A DNA stretch of 64,000 nt. It comes from Galeruca laticollis (Eukaryota; Arthropoda; Insecta; Coleoptera; Chrysomelidae). The stretch spans positions 42,276,951-42,340,950 of the forward strand of contig OY998178.1 of the NCBI GenBank assembly GCA_963921935.1, read 5' to 3'. The position numbers and the translations under genes are program-made. Below the pieces are notes generated by a model that was given only the letters and a program-made list of their open reading frames with translations, did no database searches and had not been told where the DNA came from. Shown here in pieces: positions 58,985 through 64,000 of the stretch (the first letter of the stretch is position 1; each line of letters begins with the position of its first letter).

Positions 58985-60820
58985 CTACATATTCATGTGA
59001 AATTCGGCAAAACAAGGTTCGAAACACAAGGCCGGCTTTCCAGGGCAGGATGGACAATGGAAAACTGTTTCTCTGCGAACCTTATTTTTTGCACAGTTAG
59101 TGCACTTGCGATGGGCATGTTTCTTGCATCCACCTGTTCCAGGATTTTCTGCTGGAACGTGGGTCATAGTGCGTGTTTTTTCGGCAGAGCTAGTACCTTG
59201 TTTTTCAGGCAGTAAATACTCAAGAATACGAAGTCGATATTCATACAAGGAAATTCTCGGTTGTTGGTACTTTTTGAATAAAAAAAAAGAATTTTCTAAA
59301 AGCATGTAACAAATGTAAACTGCATTTTTTTTATACCACCGCAAAGTTTTTCTGTCGCATGGATAGTACGACATCATCTGGTCCTTTTTGTCTATACCTC
59401 CCATTGATTTATTATATTCGCAAATAGCTTCCGGTTTTTCTTTTTCTTGTTGGCGTTGTTATAATACTTTTTTAAGTTATTTCCAAATTCTGTTGATATA
59501 TGCAATAAGTCTCTATTATCCCTCCATTTACCTATCATAACTCCGTTCGAGTAGCGCGCAATCGTTTCTCGTTTTTTTAATTTGGCAGTCTTCACTTCAA
59601 CCGGATTTTGTTTACGATCTACCCTTAGAGTACCAGTACAATAGGTTTTCCTAGACAACAATTTGCAGGCGAGGTCATAGCTATTGTAAAAATTATCTAA
59701 ATACGGGGAGTGTCCCGCATCTACTTTCTCTTCCATCAAGTTGAGCACAACATTGGCAGAGTGCACTTTACCCCCAAAATCGTCTAGAGTACCAGTGTAG
59801 ATGAAAAATTTTAAAACCGTTCCATCCGGCTCCGTTAGCAAATACAATTTTACTCCGTATTTGTGTCGCTTATTTTTAATATATTGCCTGAAAACTAAGC
59901 GTCCACGCCACAGTACCATGGAATCATCTAAAGATAATTTTTTTCCTGGGTAATAAACTTGTTTCATTTTTGAGTTGAAATAGTCTACAACGGGTCGTAT
60001 CTTAAATAATCTATCCTCCGGTTTTGGCTCTTGAGGTTTAGGATTTTTGCTAAAATGTAGACATCTTAAAATTATCATGAAGCGATCTCTGCTCATGTAG
60101 TTCGAAAATGCAGGTATATTGAAAAGCCGATGTGTTTTCCAGTAGTCCTGTAGTCTATTCAGCCTAATAGTGCCCATATGAAATACTAGATCTATAAATA
60201 TTTTCAATTCTTCCTTTGTCAATGTTGCGCACTGAGTTATTCGTGAGTTTTCTTTTGTATTTTCCGACAGAAAAACGTCTTCGGCATAGCATTGAGTTTC
60301 CCGAACTATCATTTCTAGGAAATCGTCATCAAAGAGTAAATCAAAATAATGTTTTGGTTCATTTCCTAAAACAATATAAAAATACCTAATCAGGTGAAAC
60401 ACTTAAAATACAATCAAACTTACCGTTAGGTTGAACTAAAAGATCCCTCTGTTTTGTAAATGGTATTTGTTTCATATTATCTTCCACAGCGTCCCATATA
60501 ACTACATCTGCAGGTGTCTGAGCAGGAGCTTTTCTTTTTAATTTGGGTGTTGGGCTTTGTGGGGTTGCTAAATCTAAACTATTGTCCAAAACATCGGTAG
60601 TTGTTCCTCCGAGTACCGACAAATCTAGTTCTTCCTCACTATGGCTAGACCCAGCCCATTCAGCATCCGATTCTTCAAAGTCTGGGTCACCAATATCATC
60701 ACTCGAATCAAACAAATACCGTTCCAATTCATCCTGAGTCAAAGGAACAGTTCGTTTGAATGTTTTTTTGCCTAATTTAGGTCTTTTCGCCCCTGACGGT
60801 CCTGCCGCACGATCACACAT
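58985..60820 (-). pseudogene. piggyBac transposase, near-intact, one intron and one frameshift
   Basis: Exon 1 (60820-60424) starts MCDRAAGPSGAKRPKLGKKT with an acidic region. It ends at CCTAACG followed by GTAAGT; a 58-bp intron (60423-60366) ends TTGTTTTAG; exon 2 continues in frame as NEPKHYFDLLFDDDF. The catalytic domain carries LSLDDSMVLWRGRL (first Asp), SPYLDNFYNSYDL (second Asp) and SMGGIDKKDQMM (third Asp), with a C-terminal cysteine-rich RING-like finger (KKHAHRKCTNCAKNKV..., CPSCPGKPALCFEPCF). A single one-base frame change near 59460, between NNLKK and EKEKPEAICEYNKS, separates the last part. Everything else reads through, so this copy died recently or carries an assembly error. 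The protein excises and inserts the element at TTAA. Confidence 0.9.
60366..60423 (-). other. 58-bp GT-AG intron in the piggyBac transposase
   Basis: The donor GTAAGTTTG and acceptor TTGTTTTAG keep the reading frame (..QPN-G-NEPK..). Without removal the frame hits a stop within the intron (..LSVSPD then TAG). Confidence 0.85.
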
Positions 60821-61238
60821 GGCGAACTCAAACTGTAATACTTTTACGCTAATTTAGTACGTCTACAAGCGGCTGAGAACAGCGCAACATCCCTGCTCAA
60901 ATGCTGACGGAATACTGCATTATATGAGACATTGTACGGCCAGTCGAAAGACGCCGTCCGCTTCAGCAGCGAATGGGTTAAGCCAACCCTATTCGGAATT
61001 TTTTCCTCAAAAAATATTAGTTTGCCTGGCCTATATGTGAAATGATCCAAATACATTAAAATAGTTTATGAGCATTATGTAAACCAATAGGAGTTTTTTG
61101 ATAATGAAAATAATATCACGAGAATTTCGAAAGTGATGATAGTTCAGAAAAGAAAACTGATAGAAAAATGGCAGTGACAAGTGCATTACCCTTTGAATAA
61201 AAAATTAAACAGACTGTAAAAAAGGTGAAGTGTATCAT

Positions 61239-62549
61239 TTATTTTCTAGACTGTCTAGTAACATTATTTTTGGGTATGTTATCAACTGAATAATAGGGTC
61301 TGAACCTATTTTGGTCAATATTAAATTCTGAATCTTGAAAATATCTAAAATATGGCGATGTAAACAAGGCGGTGGTTATTTCGTACTCATAAATTCTAGA
61401 AAAAGAAGAAGAAGCGACATCTTGTTCTTCAACAGGAACCCTCATAAATGTCTGAAAGTTCACACTGGCCTCTCCTATCTCAGTATGAGGAAGAGCAGTC
61501 GATGAAGCTGTATTCGTAGTAAAATGTCTGACGGTAGGACCGTATATTGGGAACGATGGAGTATTTAGTGGTATACTATTCTCTACTTCAGCTCTATGGT
61601 GTAAATCTACAGTATGTGGTACTGGAGGAAAGTCATGTAGCCCATTTTCATTTACAATTGGAGCGTTGATATTTGTAGGATTTGAAATATCATATAATAT
61701 CGTCCCTTCTGTAGTATTCGATGTTTCTTCATTTCTATCGATAACTGTGTTTGAAGTGATTTCATTATCTTCTATTTGTACGATTTTATCTTCTAAATTT
61801 TCTCTTGAAGCAAGTTCGAATAATGAAATTTCTGAGTTACTGTTACTAGTCTGGGCGCTTTTAACGTCAACGTAATCATCAACCTTAGCGATATCAAATT
61901 CCAGTTCTTCTTCGAAAGTACGTTTGCTTAAAGATATCGGTATATTTAGCGAAACAGCGGATTTTGGTAATAAATGATTGGAACGAACAGCCTGAACTGA
62001 AGAATTTTCTGTGTTTTCAGTAGTTTGAATAATCTCATCTATTTCGATAATAATATTTGATGTACTTTTATCGTCCATCTCATTTTCTGAAAATGACGGC
62101 GTGTTATTTGCAATTGATTTAGTATTTTGCGTCGATTCAGTTGGACTATTATGATGGAGGGTTGCTGAATTTGATGAAGAGGTACGCTGACTAAGATAGA
62201 AATCTGAGGATACTTTACTCAATTTACCAATATTATCTACGTTAATATTAAATGCAGAATATATTTCATCTTCATATTGATTTTGTCGACTGAATATCAG
62301 CATGCTTTCAAGATCAGAAAATTGTTTCGCATCAGAAGTGAGAAGAGTTAAATTAGTACTTATGTCTTGTAACGACGCATTACCTTCAACTGTACTCGCT
62401 TCGGGAAATTCTGAGTCGACGGACACCATTCGAATTGAAGTGTCTACTATAGACGACAACATCCAGTTTACACTTTTTGTAGCATCTTTGATAGATTCAT
62501 CATCATCTTCTTTCTCTTCATTTTTCTTTTCGTTTGTGTTATCTGTCAT
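61239..62549 (-). CDS. Unrecognised acidic, Ser/Thr-rich protein, 436 aa (candidate host gene)
   Basis: An uninterrupted frame starts MTDNTNEKKNEEKEDDDESI at 62549 and ends VTRQSRK with a TAA that overlaps AATAAA, a possible poly(A) signal. The protein is rich in Ser, Thr, Asn, Glu and Asp, with almost no cysteine and few aromatic clusters except near the C-terminus (SPYFRYFQDSEFNIDQNRFR). It lacks any transposase, reverse transcriptase or membrane motif and looks largely disordered. I do not recognise the family. Being the longest clean non-element frame in the window, it may be a host gene or a single exon of one. The nearest neighbour is the piggyBac element, about 260 bp downstream. Confidence 0.6.
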   Translation of the reverse strand: MTDNTNEKKNEEKEDDDESIKDATKSVNWMLSSIVDTSIRMVSVDSEFPEASTVEGNASLQDISTNLTLLTSDAKQFSDLESMLIFSRQNQYEDEIYSAFNINVDNIGKLSKVSSDFYLSQRTSSSNSATLHHNSPTESTQNTKSIANNTPSFSENEMDDKSTSNIIIEIDEIIQTTENTENSSVQAVRSNHLLPKSAVSLNIPISLSKRTFEEELEFDIAKVDDYVDVKSAQTSNSNSEISLFELASRENLEDKIVQIEDNEITSNTVIDRNEETSNTTEGTILYDISNPTNINAPIVNENGLHDFPPVPHTVDLHHRAEVENSIPLNTPSFPIYGPTVRHFTTNTASSTALPHTEIGEASVNFQTFMRVPVEEQDVASSSFSRIYEYEITTALFTSPYFRYFQDSEFNIDQNRFRPYYSVDNIPKNNVTRQSRK

Positions 62550-63171
62550 TCTTAAAATATAATGTTAATTTATGTGTAATGTTGCAACTTTAAATATGAC
62601 ATTTTTCACATTTTTCGATACTAGAAATTTGGATGACTGTTTTAAATTAGAGACGATGTCAAACTTTGAAAGCTATCATATCAAGTATATTTTAACTACT
62701 ATGTTCGGATAAAGATCATGATACTTATAAGAGAAGGAAAGAATACACATTAAAAACTTTTTAAATGGAATTAATCTAGGGATTTTCAAAATATTGTCTT
62801 TAAAACGTAGAACATAGATGAATTTCGTTACTTCGATTTATCTACTGATACGAAAATCTGACTTTGGCAATACTTGTTCTCTACAACGTTTTATATTTCA
62901 AATTTGTCATTTCACGCAAAAAAGTATATATCTATGATAATATCATAGTGTAAAATATTGACAAATACGAAAGTCATGTAAAGTCCATGTCAGGAATTGT
63001 TCGTTTCGAACACTCTCGGATGCTTTTTCTTTGAGAAAGTAGCATGAGAAGTACGTACTTTCCGGCCTAGGCTGGAAAGATTCAGTCGTTACCATAGCAC
63101 CGAAATAACGGCTGACAGTTCATATGAAATTAGTTGTCAGAAGTTTTCATGTTTTTTGAGCGCAATAAAAT
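62550..63171. other. Intergenic stretch with a near-perfect palindrome
   Basis: CTTTCCGGCCTAGGCTGGAAAG near 63058-63079 pairs almost perfectly around CCTAGG. It resembles the shorter hairpin near 5778. Promoters of the two divergent flanking genes would lie here, but no specific element can be named. Confidence 0.4.
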
Positions 63172-64000
63172 ATGGAAAGCAGCGATAGTGACTTTGAAAA
63201 TGTTCCCTGGGAAATTTCCAATATAGCAGCTACTGCTACAGCACAATTATTGCCTGAAAAATCAAAATCCAGGTACGAAAACGTTTACGATTTGTTCACG
63301 GAATGGATGGATATGAAGCAATGCAAAACTATTACAGAGGATGTAATTTTAGCTTATGTGACGCAAAAATCTGAAACTGTCAAATCCTCTACTCTGTGGA
63401 GCATATGCTCTATGTTGAACAGTACCATTTCAGTCAAGAAAAATGTAAACATTCCCAAAGGTTATCGCATTTCTCAAAAGGAAGAATGTTGGTTACAAAG
63501 CTAAGAAATCAGTCTTCAGCAGTGAGCAGATGAACAAATTCATTACGAAAGCGGATAATGAAACATATCTAATGCTGAAGATAATTTTAACAAAATATTA
63601 CGATTGTAGGATATAAAGTATCAACTTAATTTTCAGGTAGCAACAATTATTGGGTTAGCTGGTGCGTGTAGAAGAACTAACAAAAATGTCAATTGATCTA
63701 ATAAACGACAAGGAAGACATGTTGCTTGTGAAAATACCAGATTCCAAAACACATATTGAGAGAAGTTTTGTTGTAATTGGACAAGAAAACCTGCTGTTGT
63801 ATAGGCAATATTTATCTTTAGGGCCATCCCATTATCCACATAACAGATTATTCGTGAATTACAAAAAAGGAAATTGTTCAACTCAGCCTGTTGGTATCCA
63901 CAGTTTTGGGTGTCTCGGAAAAAAAATCGCAGAATTTTACATTTACTCAATCCTAAAAATTACACAGGCAACGTTATTGGCTGATAATGGTGGAAATATC
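63172..64000 (+). pseudogene. Tyrosine recombinase (Crypton-like) gene, broken and cut by the window edge
   Basis: The ATG at 63172 opens MESSDSDFENVPWEISNIAA, then LLPEKSKSRYENVYDLFTEW and STLWSICSMLNSTISVKKNV, the SAM-like core-binding half of a widespread arthropod tyrosine-recombinase family. A frameshift near 63490 breaks it, but GYKAKKSVFSSEQMNKFITK continues in another frame. After about 45 foreign bases comes VATIIGLAGACRR (the conserved Arg of box I), another one-base loss, then EELTKMSIDLI...VKIPDSKTHIERSFVV, and QPVGIHSFG. Near 63960 the text jumps from NYTG-like to ATLLADNGGNI, so the H..R box usually between them is lost. It is dead here. The remainder, including the active-site Tyr, would lie beyond 64000. 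Confidence 0.75.

Larger units (their letters stand above)
58725..60977 (-). mobile_element. piggyBac-like element with TTAA flanks
   Basis: TTAA at 58721-58724 and 60978-60981. The ends start CCC(G/A)TTCGCTGC on both sides (left CCCGTTCGCTGCGGAC, right read inward CCCATTCGCTGCTGAAGCGG). Subterminal GACGCC(G/T)T and AAGACGCC motifs recur on both sides. It is 2,253 bp with one transposase gene filling most of it. Confidence 0.92.

Overview
This window looks like intergenic or intronic DNA from a large, AT-rich, transposon-packed insect genome. A beetle is my best guess. The reasons are the mix of element families (mariner, ZMYM-type hAT, FLYWCH/MULE, PIF/Harbinger, piggyBac, Mag-like Ty3/gypsy, RTE/Jockey/I-type non-LTR elements) and the arthropod-type tyrosine-recombinase gene at the right edge. 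GT-AG splice sites and poly(A)-type signals are eukaryotic. I see no bacterial operon, rRNA, tRNA or CRISPR array. Almost every recognisable coding stretch belongs to a mobile element, and most are broken.

Layout. 0.8-1.9 kb: relic of a non-LTR element (minus) with a (GAA)n tail. 2.4-2.6 kb: long hairpin. 4.16-5.44 kb: full-length dead mariner with TA flanks. 5.97-6.1 kb: 34-bp minisatellite. 7.78-11.19 kb: complete but broken ZMYM-type hAT element, itself hit by a hairpin element and a minisatellite element. 13.9-16.9 kb: RTE-type relic split by a 2.0-kb MULE (8-bp target duplication). 17.6-22.9 kb: PIF/Harbinger element whose transposase and Myb/MADF genes are interleaved on opposite strands. 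Its transposase is split by a second MULE with an intact 467-codon gene, good terminal repeats and a perfect 9-bp target duplication. 23.9-24.6 kb: another non-LTR relic. 25.1-28.1 kb: HARBI1-like relic split by a 5'-truncated Jockey-type element. 30.2-31.1 and 42.7-43.7 kb: two inverted arms, each a terminal sequence plus a satellite array. Between them lie an I-type retrotransposon (31.2-34.5 kb), TA microsatellites and a fragment of an arthropod 'VV.F.DE..VE.VP' gene. 44.7-45.6 kb: third Harbinger relic.

Right part. 47.4 kb: old gag fragment. 47.87-52.30 kb: young Mag-like Ty3/gypsy element (two 187-bp LTRs differing at one base, 5-bp CATAG duplication) with a broken gag-pol. 55.1-56.5 kb: broken IS630/Tc1-like transposase. 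56.6-58.4 kb: compact copy of the satellite-armed element, with both ends, cut by a hairpin element. 58.7-61.0 kb: piggyBac element with TTAA flanks, a clean 58-bp intron and one frameshift. 61.2-62.5 kb: unrecognised 436-codon acidic, Ser/Thr-rich reading frame, the best candidate for a host gene. 63.2-64.0 kb: broken tyrosine-recombinase gene running off the window.

The most unusual items are the satellite-armed element (three related copies here, no family I can name), the interleaved Harbinger genes, and a group of hairpin elements with similar tips but different interiors. Nothing here was checked against a database. Family names come from recognised protein motifs, and boundaries come from terminal repeats and target duplications read by eye.
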